From contig JAIQZQ010000101.1 in the NCBI GenBank assembly GCA_021777105.1, positions 28,184 through 92,183 of the forward strand: a DNA stretch of 64,000 nucleotides. Reading direction: 5' to 3'. Source of the DNA: Candidatus Anammoxibacter sp. (GTDB taxonomy: Bacteria; Planctomycetota; Brocadiia; Brocadiales; Anammoxibacteraceae). The position numbers were made by a program, and so were the translations under genes. Positions 33,993 through 45,000 of this stretch are shown in pieces. The notes under the pieces are model-generated. The model did no database searches. It saw nothing but the letters and a program-made list of their open reading frames with translations, and was not told the DNA's origin. Each line of letters opens with the position of its first letter. Positions within the stretch are counted from its first letter, which is position 1.

Positions 33993-34970
33993 TTAACATA
34001 TAAATTGAGGCAAGCGTTTGGCTATAATCTCTTCCGCCTGTTTAGCCATTTGCTCTATAACTTTAGCGATAGGCTCTATTGAATCTATTAAGCCTGCGTT
34101 CTGTCCTACCAGCAAAGCAGTTTTATCTACCTCTCCGGCCTTGCGGGCATTTAACATTTCTGTGTTTAACGTTTTTGCGTTTTTGCTAATAAAATCCTTT
34201 TTATCAGACCAATAGTTAATAAAATCGTTTTGCAACGCCCGCGCCGCTCCGCCTCCCGGCCAATTGCTTTGTGATATCAGGTCGGGCACATTGGTTAGCT
34301 CCGTGTTATGGCCGGAGCTTTTAACAATAGCCTCTTTATGGTTCTTGTGCAACGGCGCCTCGTTTGTCGCCAGAAAACGCGTGCCTATCAACGCGCCTTC
34401 GCCGCCTAAAGCAAGGGCGGCCGCAAGCCCTCTGCCGTCCGCAATGCCGCCCGCGGCCAAAACCGGGCAGGGCTTAACTGCGTCAACCACCATTGGAACT
34501 AGAGCTAGTGTAGACATTGATCTAACGTGGCCTCCGCCTTCGGTTCCTTGCGCGACAATAACGTCGGCCCCGGCCTCCGCAGCTCGGACAGCTTCAGGGA
34601 CATCGCCTACCATGTAGATAACCTTCGCGTCTGCGTCATGCGCTTTTTGAAAATAAGTATCCAGATCCTGATCCGGCCTTGCCCATGCAAGCGAGACTAT
34701 TGGGGGGCATTCCTTAATAGCTTTTGAATACAGCTCCTCATCAATCTTGAATAGAAGATAATTTATTCCAAACGGTCTGTTGGTTGCAGCTTTAATAGCC
34801 GCAATTTGCTCGCGAGTTTGATCTCCTGTTAAACCTGTGACACCTAAAATACCTAGGCCACCGGCTTCGGATACGGCAACAACCATATCAACGGTAGTGG
34901 CCCCTGCCATGCCTCCTAAAACAATAGGCAGCTCAATGCCCAACTTATCGCAAACCGGTGTTTTTAACAT
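33993..34970 (-). CDS. Nitronate monooxygenase / FabK-like flavoenzyme
   Basis: A 325-residue FMN-dependent TIM-barrel enzyme of the nitronate monooxygenase (2-nitropropane dioxygenase) family, which includes the enoyl-ACP reductase FabK. Marks: IVLGGMAGATTVDMVVAVSEAGGLGILG at the N-terminus, ADVIVAQGTEGGGH with the family His, VLAAGGIADGRGLAAALALGGEGALIGTRFLAT, and a C-terminal W-P-G-G-G-A segment. It is 37 bases downstream of the large hybrid kinase on the same strand, so the two may share a transcript. Whether it oxidises nitronates or acts in fatty acid synthesis cannot be told. Confidence 0.88.
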   Translation of the reverse strand: MLKTPVCDKLGIELPIVLGGMAGATTVDMVVAVSEAGGLGILGVTGLTGDQTREQIAAIKAATNRPFGINYLLFKIDEELYSKAIKECPPIVSLAWARPDQDLDTYFQKAHDADAKVIYMVGDVPEAVRAAEAGADVIVAQGTEGGGHVRSMSTLALVPMVVDAVKPCPVLAAGGIADGRGLAAALALGGEGALIGTRFLATNEAPLHKNHKEAIVKSSGHNTELTNVPDLISQSNWPGGGAARALQNDFINYWSDKKDFISKNAKTLNTEMLNARKAGEVDKTALLVGQNAGLIDSIEPIAKVIEQMAKQAEEIIAKRLPQFIC

Positions 34971-35007
34971 TATTAAGCTCCTTGATAAAAAATATTGTTC
35001 TAACGTT

Positions 35008-38000
35008 TTACATTTTTAAGTATTTATCAACCTCTTTCAAAAAGTTTTTTAGATCAACCGGTTTTGTTATGTACGCTTGGAATCCGGCTTGCAGAGCTGT
35101 TGCAATATTCTCCTTCATTGCGTTCGCGCTAATCGCAATTACAGGGATGTTGCGCGTCGCATCATCATTTTTTAGAACTTCCATAGCTTCTAAACCGTTC
35201 ATGCCCGGCATGTTTATATCCATTAAGATAAGGTCCGGAGTTTGATTGATTGCCATATCAATGCCGCTCTTTGCGTCGCGCGCGGAAACCACTTCTATAT
35301 TTTTGCGTGTGGTGTTCAAAAAGTCCTCAATTAGTTTAATATTTTGCATGTTGTCTTCCACGTAAAGGATTGTGAATTTGCTGATTTCAAGCGTTTCAGA
35401 ATCCGCGCCTACGTATAGGCCTGCTTCAGATTGCAGCTCCTCCTTTTCCCTTGAACCTGCGCACGGCAGTTCAACATAAAAACGGCTGCCTTTGCCCACA
35501 ACACTGTCAAGGCCGATTGCCCCTCCCATTTTTTCCGTCAACTGTTTTGCGATCGTCAGGCCTATGCCCGTGCCCTCTATATCCGTCTTGTCTGCGTCAA
35601 GGCGGTTAAAAGGCTCAAAAAGTCCCGGTTGCTTATCTTCCGGTATGCCAGGGCCTGTGTCCTCCACGACTATTCGCAAATTCCCTTTACCCACATTATT
35701 AAGCGCTATAGTTACGGTTCCATTCTCCTTATTGTATTTAATCGCGTTTGAAAGCAGGTTTAGGATAACCTGTTTAAGCCTTGTTTTATCCGCCGTAATA
35801 GAACAAGGATTGGTATCTTTGGTTTGATCAATAATTTCAACCCCGTATTTTGACGCAATCGGCTTAACATAGGCAAGAAGTTCAACAATGAGTTTAAGGA
35901 TGTCAATTGGTTCAAGTTCCACGGTTAGAGATCCTGACTCAATTCTGGACAAATCAAGGATTTCGTTAATAAGCGTTAGCAAATGCTTGCCTGATTTTTC
36001 AATCCTCTCCACATTCTCCTTCTGCCCTTTTGTAAGTGTTTTACTTAGATCCATGGCCAAAAGTTGAGAAAATCCTAAAACGCTGTTTAAAGGCGTGCGA
36101 AGATCGTGACTCATATGGGCGAGAAATTGTGTTTTTGCCCTGTTTGCCTGCTCTGCTTCTTCCTTGGCCCTTATGATGCCTTTTTCAGCTCTTTTTTGAA
36201 TAGTTATGTCCCGAACAATGCCTGTAAAGTGTCTCTTGCCTTCAACAAGCAGTTCGCTAACCGCCAGATCAAGAGGGAAAGTTGACCCGTCTTTGCGCAT
36301 GCCAACCACCTCGCGTCCAATCCCAATAATCTTGGCCGTCCCTGTTTGGAGGTAGTTATTAAGATATGAGCTATGATTTCCCTTGTCAGGCTCCGGCATC
36401 AACATTCTTACATTATTGCCTGTAACTTCTTCTAAAGTGTATCCAAAAATATGCTCAGCTTCTTTGTTAAATGATAAGATTGCGCCATATTCGTCAATTG
36501 TAATAACGCCGTCAAGGATGTTGTCAATAACCGACCGCACAAACCTATCGCTGCTTCTCAATGCCTTGGCTACGCCTTTTCGTTTCCTTATCTCAATATT
36601 CAAAAGCGTGTTGACGTTATTAAGGTCAATGGCGTTAAAACGGGCTTTCTGGCTTATGTAACTCGCAAATGTTATTAACGCGGAAATTATCAGACAAATA
36701 GCCAATACAATATTAGGGAAAATTGAATGCTCCTCTTTAACCAACTTTATTGTTGGCTGAGTTGCGACTTTCCATTTAAGATTGTAAAGTTCAAAAGGCG
36801 CGGTAAATGCAAATTTTTCGAACAAAGGAGTTTTGTCTGCTGCGCTGCTATATATTTCTTTATCCCCTTCAAACATTTTAAAGCTGACATAATCCGCCAT
36901 TGTATGTTTCAAAACATTGTCAAACAGTTTATCCAGTTTGAAAACGCCTAAGATAAAGCCTTCAAATTTATCGCCCTTCCCAACAGGAGCATAAACCAGA
37001 AAACCTTTGCCTTTTTGCTTTAAGTCAATAACTGCGCTTGCGGAAACGGTATGAGTCATCCTTGAAGTATTCAACGCTTTTAGCCTTTTTTCTTCAAATG
37101 CCAGGTTCAGATTCATAGCGCTCTCGTTGCCCTCTAACGGGACAATCCATCTGACGTAATAATCAGTGTCTACCCACTCTATGGCCTGAAATGCTTTATA
37201 ATAATCAACGCATAATTTAGCCTCTTTTTCCCAATCGCTATTTGAAGGTTTGCCGTTTATCTCCCACCTCCGGGCCATTCTGGTTAACTCCTGAATGTGC
37301 GGATCAATTACCGATGTAAACGTGTTCCGTAATTTTTCGGCTTCAGCTGCCACTCTGTGCTCAACGTGAGCGTCTTCCCTATAAAAAGAGGTCTGCCACA
37401 AACAAATGGATATAGTAAAAGCGCAAACGCCAATAACAAAAGGCCTGAAAAAAAGAAGATCTATCTTTCGGTTTTCAATGTTTTTCCATAAAAAAAGAAG
37501 CTCTCCTATGCTGAGGAAAATAAATCCCCACGATGTGTGAACCGCCATTGCCGAGTAACTTCCCCAGCCGTATGAGCTTTCAAAGCCTGTAATATATCCT
37601 GAAAAAGCAACCAAGCTTAACGCAAAAACAACAGAGCTGAAAACGCCTGCTGAAAAAAGCTTTACGAATATTTTGATATTAAGGCTAGCGATTATAATAG
37701 ACACCCCGGCCAGCAAAAAACAAATGGCGGTGTTAAGGGCCATTCTGCCGGGATACGGCGCCTTTTCAATGATATAGTGCTCTATTAACAATTGGTCTAT
37801 ACACAGGTCCGTGTTAAAGCCGTATTCAACAATAGTGGCTATGGCAAAAGTGATGAATACGCCGGCGATTATCCTGGATATTAGCGGTTTTGACAAACAC
37901 GCAAGCAAAAGGGCGATCCCGCACATGAGGAACCCCATGGATGTGTTTGCCTGCATAGGAACAAATGAACGGCTAACCTGTATTAAAGGCTCCCACCCTA

Positions 38001-38106
38001 TGAACCAGCTTATTAAGACCACGGCGCCTAAGAGAGCTGAAAAGCAGCCTAATCCAAATGATATCTTATATCTGTTCTTTTTCATAAATAAGTAGTTTCT
38101 TTGCAA
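35008..38106 (-). CDS. Hybrid sensor histidine kinase with CHASE and PAS domains
   Basis: 1032 residues. Six to seven membrane helices fill residues 10-230. A CHASE extracytoplasmic sensor covers about 245-440 (AFQAIEWVDTDYYVRWIVP is typical), then another helix at about 455-475. A PAS domain (about 505-625, GVITIDEYGAILSFNKEAE) is followed by HisKA (HMSHDLRTPLNSVLGFSQLL with the phospho-His), HATPase_c (NLLSNAIKYNKENG, DTGPGIP, GTGIGLTIAKQL) and a C-terminal receiver (LYVEDNMQN, LILMDINMPGMNGLEAM with the phospho-Asp). An HD-GYP response regulator lies 215 bases upstream on the same strand, and a flavoenzyme 37 bases downstream. Confidence 0.92.
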   Translation of the reverse strand: MQRNYLFMKKNRYKISFGLGCFSALLGAVVLISWFIGWEPLIQVSRSFVPMQANTSMGFLMCGIALLLACLSKPLISRIIAGVFITFAIATIVEYGFNTDLCIDQLLIEHYIIEKAPYPGRMALNTAICFLLAGVSIIIASLNIKIFVKLFSAGVFSSVVFALSLVAFSGYITGFESSYGWGSYSAMAVHTSWGFIFLSIGELLFLWKNIENRKIDLLFFRPFVIGVCAFTISICLWQTSFYREDAHVEHRVAAEAEKLRNTFTSVIDPHIQELTRMARRWEINGKPSNSDWEKEAKLCVDYYKAFQAIEWVDTDYYVRWIVPLEGNESAMNLNLAFEEKRLKALNTSRMTHTVSASAVIDLKQKGKGFLVYAPVGKGDKFEGFILGVFKLDKLFDNVLKHTMADYVSFKMFEGDKEIYSSAADKTPLFEKFAFTAPFELYNLKWKVATQPTIKLVKEEHSIFPNIVLAICLIISALITFASYISQKARFNAIDLNNVNTLLNIEIRKRKGVAKALRSSDRFVRSVIDNILDGVITIDEYGAILSFNKEAEHIFGYTLEEVTGNNVRMLMPEPDKGNHSSYLNNYLQTGTAKIIGIGREVVGMRKDGSTFPLDLAVSELLVEGKRHFTGIVRDITIQKRAEKGIIRAKEEAEQANRAKTQFLAHMSHDLRTPLNSVLGFSQLLAMDLSKTLTKGQKENVERIEKSGKHLLTLINEILDLSRIESGSLTVELEPIDILKLIVELLAYVKPIASKYGVEIIDQTKDTNPCSITADKTRLKQVILNLLSNAIKYNKENGTVTIALNNVGKGNLRIVVEDTGPGIPEDKQPGLFEPFNRLDADKTDIEGTGIGLTIAKQLTEKMGGAIGLDSVVGKGSRFYVELPCAGSREKEELQSEAGLYVGADSETLEISKFTILYVEDNMQNIKLIEDFLNTTRKNIEVVSARDAKSGIDMAINQTPDLILMDINMPGMNGLEAMEVLKNDDATRNIPVIAISANAMKENIATALQAGFQAYITKPVDLKNFLKEVDKYLKM

Positions 38107-38321
38107 TAATTAGCTTAAATTATTCAAAGTATCCGGCTTGAACAATACTCACGCTACCAATACTCTGTATTGAGCGCTTACCGGCAACAGAGTGGAGTCA
38201 AAATACTCCCTAAATATTAAACGTTAATGTTTTTTTTCACAAACAGACATATTTGTGACACGGATCTATTATCATTTTGTATTGCGGTTTATTTGGAGGG
38301 GAAGCTAATAAAATTGAGTTG

Positions 38322-39407
38322 TTAATCGGAAAATTGCTCTTTAATCTTTAAAATCTCAGGCAACGCTTTATCCAGGAGCTCAACTATTTTTGGATCAAAC
38401 ATTACTCCGCTTTTATCCCTTATCTCTTTTAATGTCTCTTCCACCGGCCACGCTTTTTTATATGGGCGCACGGAAGTCAGAGCGTCAAATACATCGGATA
38501 TTGAGACGATTCTTGCCGCCACTGTAATTTCTTCGCCCTTTAAACCATTTGGGTAGCCTTTGCCGTCCCATCTTTCGTGGTGTTGCAAAGCTATTTCCCA
38601 TGCCAGTCTAATCAGGTCTGATTCATCGCCGGACAATATCTCCGCCCCAATTACCACGTGCGATTTCATCTTTTCAAATTCCTTTACGTCGAGTTTGCCG
38701 GGTTTTAACAATATGCTGTCCGGTATGCCGATCTTGCCCACATCATGCATTGGACTGGCGTGCAGCAAGAGATCGCATTGTTGCTCAGTCATGCCGTACT
38801 CCCTGGCTAAAATGGCTGAATAACGGCTCATGCGTATGACGTGGTTGCCTGTCTCGTTATCCCTGTATTCCGCGGCCCGGCCAAGGCGCCTGATAATGGA
38901 CAAACGCGTGTCATGCAGCTCCTTTGTCCGTTCATTAACCCGAACTTCTAATATTTTATTCTGGTTGCGCACTTGATTGTGAAGCATGCGGACCTCAATC
39001 ATGTTCTTAACGCGGCTCATCATCTCAACCAATTGAAAAGGCTTTGCCAAAAAATCCTTGGCTCCGTTGTTTAATGCGCGGACGCACGTCTCATCGTCGG
39101 CGTGAGCTGTTAACACAAGTATTGCAAGGTAAGAGTCCTTTTCAATATCTTTAAGCTGATCCATCACCTGAAATCCGTCAAGATGCGGCATACGAATATC
39201 AAGCAAAACCAAATCAGGTTTAAACTCCTTGTAAATTCCAGCCACTTCCCGGGAATCAGTTGTGTGCCTTATAGACGTATAACCGGCTCCTTCCAACGTC
39301 TGTTTTATCACCTCTATATTAAATTCCTCATCATCAACAATTAATATATTGGCCTTCTTTATCTCGTCATTTACTGCGTCGTCTGAATTTACAACCTGAA
39401 CATCCAT
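38322..39407 (-). CDS. Response regulator with HD-GYP domain (c-di-GMP phosphodiesterase type)
   Basis: A 361-residue RpfG-like regulator. The receiver domain (about 15-135) has ILIVDDEEFN and LVLLDIRMPHLDGFQVM with the phospho-Asp. A short coiled segment leads into HD-GYP (about 165-350), with MHDVGKIGIPDSIL (HD) and HHERWDGKGYPNGLKGEE (GYP). All metal ligands look present, so c-di-GMP hydrolysis is likely. It is followed by the CHASE-PAS hybrid kinase gene, a natural partner. Confidence 0.93.
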   Translation of the reverse strand: MDVQVVNSDDAVNDEIKKANILIVDDEEFNIEVIKQTLEGAGYTSIRHTTDSREVAGIYKEFKPDLVLLDIRMPHLDGFQVMDQLKDIEKDSYLAILVLTAHADDETCVRALNNGAKDFLAKPFQLVEMMSRVKNMIEVRMLHNQVRNQNKILEVRVNERTKELHDTRLSIIRRLGRAAEYRDNETGNHVIRMSRYSAILAREYGMTEQQCDLLLHASPMHDVGKIGIPDSILLKPGKLDVKEFEKMKSHVVIGAEILSGDESDLIRLAWEIALQHHERWDGKGYPNGLKGEEITVAARIVSISDVFDALTSVRPYKKAWPVEETLKEIRDKSGVMFDPKIVELLDKALPEILKIKEQFSD

Positions 39408-39665
39408 TTAATATATTCGCTCCCAATTTTTATATACAAATTCGGCTAATAAATCATAAAAGTTAAAACTTTTTATTAATTATTGCGCGTCAAATACTTA
39501 CAATAAATAAGCAAAGACTTAGTATTATAACAAAGGTCTCCGCATATGCATAAAAATAATTTAGGGATAATTATAAAGCAGACAATCTACATCCTTAGTA
39601 AATTTAAAACGCTAAAAATCCTGATTCTAGTATTCAAAATCAAGTATCAGTATTATACATGCGTC

Positions 39666-41225
39666 TCAATTGCCGGGTTCTTTCCGCAAACGAAGAGCCC
39701 TTCCAAGATTCCGCTCTATCCCTTTATTGTCCGGCGCAAGGAAATTTGCGTTTTTAAAGTATTGTATTGCGTTGTCTAGATCGCCGCTTTTTGCGTAAAT
39801 TGTCGCCAGGTTGTTGTGAGACTCAACATGTTTCGGGTCTATTTTAATAGTCTCTTTATATTCAATAATAGCCCTGTCAGGCATATTTAGTTTTGCAAGC
39901 GTGTTTGCAAGGTTGTATCTGGCTATTTTGTTGCCGGGATCTTTTGAGACGGTGTCCTCCCATAGTGTAATGTTTTTTCTCCATATAACGCTTCGTTTTA
40001 CAACCCCTATTCCATAAAGCGAAATTACGGCCAATATTATAATAGCGGTTGCCGGAGCGGATATTCTATACGCCTTAAACAGCGCCGTTGCTTTTAGCGC
40101 GCATAAGGCTATAAAAATTGAAAAACCGGCTGACGGCAGATAAAGGTATCTGTTCTCATAAATAGGATATCCGGTTGTCCAACTCATAAAAAACAGGGGA
40201 AATAGCGGAAACAAAATCCATAAAAGGCTGAATGAAAAGATCGGGGCTCTTATTGCAAGCCTTTTAATAACCAGTATGAAAACAACCAGAAAGATTAAAA
40301 ATACAATCGCCGCCGGCTCAATAATTGACCGGGCCGGATCAAACGACATATAACTGAAAAACGAAAGGTTAACCGGCGCCGCAAGTTTCCCCACACACTT
40401 GCCGAATAGAACGGGAATGTTAATAAACATCTCATAAGTACTAAGCTTGTTTGGAATTTGCATAACAAAAGAGGCTGCGTCATTGCCAAGCGCAACGCTG
40501 CGCAATCCAAAATATAGCGTGGTTGGCCCAAGAAATGGGAGGTATCGTTTTATATGACCAAACAGAGGCGCAAACGGCTCTCTCCTTAGCAGGATATCGT
40601 AAAAAAGCATGAAAAAGAATAGCGTAAACCCTGTCTCTTTTGAAAGAATAGCGATAAAAAAGAAAATCAACGATATCCAAATGCGGTCTTTCATATACAT
40701 AAAAAATGCTATGAATATAAATAGAGTAAAATAGAGTTCCGGCGCTCCTGCGGCCCACGCCACAACCTCTGTGTTTATAGGGTTTGCGGCAAAAAGAAGG
40801 GACGATGTTAACGGCAACCATGAAAACGCGCCGTCTATAGCGGCAGAACCTTGTATTTTCCGTAAAAGGGTTGAAACTATCAGAAAAAGGGCGGTTGCGT
40901 TCATGCCGTGAAGGATAATGTTCACCAGATGGTAACCCCATGGCTCAAATCCTGAGATCAGATAACTCAGCATGTAAGAAACATACATTACCGGCCTATA
41001 ATAGTTTGCTTCCCACTGCCCCTGTGGAAGAAACGACCAGACTGATGAAAAGAAAACGTCAGGGATATGTTTAAAGCTCTTTATCCACTCGTTGCGAAGG
41101 ATCTGTAGCTTGTCGTCGGATATAAACTCGCCGTTTATTGATCCTATGTATATTGAGGTTGAGACTGCGAAGATTATTAATATGGAAAAGCGTTTGGAAA
41201 GAATACGCTCTATGATTTCGTTCAT
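39666..41225 (-). CDS. Polytopic membrane protein with TPR tail (TMTC-like)
   Basis: 519 residues. About eleven hydrophobic helices fill residues 12-425, with a GT-C-like loop after the first helix (NGEFISDDKLQILRNEW, the acidic D-D pair expected in GT-C glycosyltransferases). Two to three TPR units end the protein: ARYNLANTLAKLNMPDRAIIEY and SHNNLATIYAKSGDLDNAIQYF. This is the layout of TMTC/DUF1736-type proteins, which transfer mannose in eukaryotes; bacterial members are uncharacterised. It is divergently flanked and not obviously in an operon. Confidence 0.75.
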   Translation of the reverse strand: MNEIIERILSKRFSILIIFAVSTSIYIGSINGEFISDDKLQILRNEWIKSFKHIPDVFFSSVWSFLPQGQWEANYYRPVMYVSYMLSYLISGFEPWGYHLVNIILHGMNATALFLIVSTLLRKIQGSAAIDGAFSWLPLTSSLLFAANPINTEVVAWAAGAPELYFTLFIFIAFFMYMKDRIWISLIFFFIAILSKETGFTLFFFMLFYDILLRREPFAPLFGHIKRYLPFLGPTTLYFGLRSVALGNDAASFVMQIPNKLSTYEMFINIPVLFGKCVGKLAAPVNLSFFSYMSFDPARSIIEPAAIVFLIFLVVFILVIKRLAIRAPIFSFSLLWILFPLFPLFFMSWTTGYPIYENRYLYLPSAGFSIFIALCALKATALFKAYRISAPATAIIILAVISLYGIGVVKRSVIWRKNITLWEDTVSKDPGNKIARYNLANTLAKLNMPDRAIIEYKETIKIDPKHVESHNNLATIYAKSGDLDNAIQYFKNANFLAPDNKGIERNLGRALRLRKEPGN

Positions 41226-41397
41226 AACAGGTATTTACAGCATTAATTTATTGATTAAAAAAAGGATGGATTTATGGATGTCGCGCATTAAAACAATAAA
41301 AGATTATCACAATTGCACTCAACATTCAATTGCCTTTCTAAAGAAACAAAGGCCTGCCGACAAATATATGGGCTCTAAATATTAGGTGTTTTCTATA

Positions 41398-42084
41398 TCA
41401 CTTATTCTTTTCAAAAAAAGCCGGATAGAGTTCTTTTTGGCATTCAGGGCACATTGTGTGTGTAAAGTCTGCGTCTGAACGCTCTCTTATATATGATTCT
41501 ATATTAGTCCACGATTTCTGGTCTTTAGGATGCTCATTATCAGTTCTAATCTTTTTACAGTTTGCGCAAATAGGAAGAAGCCCTTTTAGCTCTTTTATCT
41601 CATTCATAGCATTTTGCAAATCATTGTTAAGTTTTGCCAGCTCTTCATTCTTATTCGATAGGCTCGTGTTATTTTCACGAAGGGTATTTTGGGTATGCAA
41701 CAACTCTTCATTCAGTTCAACAATTCGTTTACCGGCGCGTAGCCTTACGCCCAGCTCCTGTTTATTAAAAGGTTTGCGGATATAATCATCCGCTCCTGAT
41801 TCCATACCTTCGATTAGATCCTCGGGGTTGTCCTTGGACGTTAAAAGGATGATGTACATATAGCGGTCTTTTATGGTTTTCCTTGCGTTGCGGCAAAGCT
41901 CCACGCCGGATATGCCGGGCATTAACCAGTCGAGCACTATAAGCTTGGGGGAATCTTCAGATTGCATGATTTCCCGCGCTTCAATTCCATCCGCGCATTC
42001 TACAACCTCATAGCCCAACTCTTTGAGGAACTTAACAATTAATAAACGCTGAATATTCTCGTCATCAGCTACAAGTATTTTCAT
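41398..42084 (-). CDS. Response regulator with coiled coil and C-terminal four-Cys domain
   Basis: 228 residues from ATG 42084 (MKILVADDENIQ); AAGGAG lies seven bases upstream and the ATGA overlaps the stop of the kinase gene. The receiver (1-120) has LIVLDWLMPGISGVELC with the phospho-Asp. A coiled coil (about 125-180, NKNEELAKLNNDLQNAMNEI) follows. The last 50 residues carry C-A-N-C-K-K-I-R and C-P-E-C, a small zinc-like module often found at the end of PAS/receiver proteins. It should take phosphate from the three-CHASE3 kinase just upstream. The output mechanism is not evident: there is no DNA-binding domain. Confidence 0.88.
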   Translation of the reverse strand: MKILVADDENIQRLLIVKFLKELGYEVVECADGIEAREIMQSEDSPKLIVLDWLMPGISGVELCRNARKTIKDRYMYIILLTSKDNPEDLIEGMESGADDYIRKPFNKQELGVRLRAGKRIVELNEELLHTQNTLRENNTSLSNKNEELAKLNNDLQNAMNEIKELKGLLPICANCKKIRTDNEHPKDQKSWTNIESYIRERSDADFTHTMCPECQKELYPAFFEKNK

Positions 42085-45000
42085 ACAATAGTCTCCTTTG
42101 CAAAACATGTTAGGGCGTTTTTTAGCCTTTCAACCTCATTCTCAAATATAATAAATGTATTTGACGCTGTTTGCAAGTCGCCGGCCTTGCCAAGTTTTTC
42201 CAGATCAAGCGCGGTTTTGCAGGCTCCATCGTTTCCAAATATGGCAAGGGCTCCCTTTAACTTGTGAGCAGCCTTCCATAAATCTTCACTGCTTTTACAA
42301 TCAATAGCTTTCTTTATATTTCCCATATGTTCCGGTAGATCCTGTAAAAAGATTCTCGCAACCTTGTTGAATGTTTCCTCGTCGCCCACCTGTTTGATAA
42401 CTTCTTCAAAGTCAAAAGCTGTTTCATTGCCATTTTCACAGACGGCATTTTTCTCTATTATCATATACAATTTATCTTTTTTTATTGGTTTAGCCAGGTA
42501 ATCGTCCATGCCGGCTTCAAAACATTTGTCAATGTCGCTTTTAAAAGCCTGGGCAGTCATTGCCACTATTGGTATGTGGCGGCCCGTTAATTTTTCATTC
42601 TCCCTGATTTGTCTTGTAGCCTCAAGCCCATCCATAACCGGCATATTTATATCCATAAGGACAAGGTTATACTTATCATTATTCACACAATCCACCGCAT
42701 CTTTGCCGTTTTCTATAATTTTGTGCTTAATGCCTCTCTTTTCCATAAATTTACTAATTAAAAATTGGTTTGAATGATTATCATCAACAACCAAGATGTT
42801 TAATTGTTTAGCAATTGTCTCAAAAGCATCTATTTTTATATCATTTAGTTTGCCGGATTCTTTATCAACATAAAGCTCCGGCCCATTTTGCCTGATGTTT
42901 TTTGCCGGCGCGTTGCGCGGTTCTTGTTGTTTAACGGGCGTTGTAAGGCTTTCATTTGCGCCGGCCTTTTTTAGAACTAGTGTAAAACTAAAAACGCTGC
43001 CTTGGTTTGGGGCGCTTTGGGCGGATATGGAACCTCCCATCTTTTCTACGATCTGTTTTGATATAGCCAAACCCAACCCGGTGCCGCCGTATTTCCTGGT
43101 GGTCGATCTATCTGCTTGGGTAAAGTGGTCAAAAATAGAGCCGAGTTTATCTTTCGGTATGCCAATGCCCGTGTCCTTTATTTCAAATAACAGCGTAGTT
43201 GTGTCTCTTGTTTCCGTTTGTTGGTTCACGTTAACCACTATTTCGCCATTTTCGGTAAACTTAATAGCATTGCTTACAATATTAATTATGATTTGTTGCA
43301 AACGAGACATGTCGGCTCTTATTTTTTCAGGCGTATTGGGATTGATATTGCACATTAGCAATAATCCTTTTTTAGTTGCCTGAATATTTAAAATGTCAAT
43401 AGTCTGTTCAACAAGATCGCGTAAACTAAAAATCGTATCGTCTAATTCAAATTGCCCGGCTTCAATCTTTGAAATATCTAAAATGTCGTTAATAATGTTT
43501 AACAAATTTGAACCGGCATTTTGGAAAATATTTACAAATCCTTGCTGCTCCTTGCTAAGTCCTGTTTCTTCAAGAAGCTCTCCCATGCCTACTATCGCAT
43601 TAAGCGGTGTGCGTATTTCGTGGCTCATTGACGCAAGAAATTCAGATTTATATTTGCTGGTCTCCTCCAGTTCCAACGCTTTTTCTTCAAGATTAACCCT
43701 GTATCTATTTGACTCTTCTAAAAGTTGCTCAGTCGTTGCCGTAAAACTAATACTGTTCATGACAATTCCTATTTGCGGCAACAATTGATCAAGCATCTCT
43801 TTTTCAACGTTTTTCGGCTCCCTAAATAGCGTAATTTCAATAACGCCAAATAATTTATCATCATAAGTAACCGGCAATAGCATAATTAAATATTTATCAA
43901 CCTTGCCGCCGCCGGCGGAGATGGGCAGTGAACTTCTTGCGGACGATGATACAATAATAGCTTTTTTCTCTTTAGCGCATTGGCCAACCAACCCTTCGCC
44001 CAATTGATATTGCATATTTTCAAATGAAGCCGGGCCTCCATATTTATTGGAAACAATTAATTTCTTCGAATCTTTATCTACATTAATAATATAGAAATAT
44101 CCGCAAACTCCTTCAATTAACGGGACTAGGCTATTAATTACAGTTTTTGTCATATCCGCAAAATTTTTAGCTTTGCGCGCATTGCCGGCAATATCGTTAA
44201 CATGCGATTTTATCCAGTTTTGTTCTTCCATCGCCTTTTTTGATAATCTAAGGCTGTTAGCCATATTTCTAAATGTTTCAGCAAGGATTCCGATCTCATC
44301 TTTGGAATAAATATCTATTTTCAATGATAGATTGCCTTTTGAAATTGACTCTGAGGCTTCAATTAGTTGTAACATAGGTTTTCTCGTTGTTGTGGCAATC
44401 CAAAATCCCATAATTACAATTATAAGGGCTGAAATAATCGAACCGGCAATAACTAAAATGAGATAGCTTATGGATGATGTTGCTAACTTTTCGCCTCCAG
44501 TCTTCATTAGTCCATTTTCATGTTCAATAAATTCATTTATAAGGACATGTATATCATCTCTTAATTTCCTTCCGGATTCTTTTTCCATTGCGGTATAGAT
44601 GTCTTTCAGGCTTATATCGTTTTTATTAACTCTCCTTCTTAGAGATATTTCAGGTTCTGCGGCTTCAATTTTCCATTTATTTGTTAGATCAACTAATCGT
44701 TCGGTTTGCTTTTTAATAATATTGACATCATAAATAGACCTTCCTAATTCCTCTAGTTCCTTGAAATGCTTGTCTAAATTATTTTTGCCTTTATAATAAG
44801 GTTCAAGGAACTCCTCTTTCCCTGTAATCAGAAAGCCGCGTTGCCCGGTTTCCTGATCAACAATATCCTTTGCTATGGATATTAACAATGCCGCGCCGTT
44901 TCTATTGCTTGCAAAATAAAAATAATTAATCATTTCATTGATTACATTGCGAATTCTATCCAAAGTGTTCTTTCCAAGTTTTTCGCTAAGAACATTCTGG

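Noticed and set aside
39546..39779. 77-codon plus-strand frame
   Set aside because: It overlaps the end of the TMTC-like gene in antisense and has no recognisable features.
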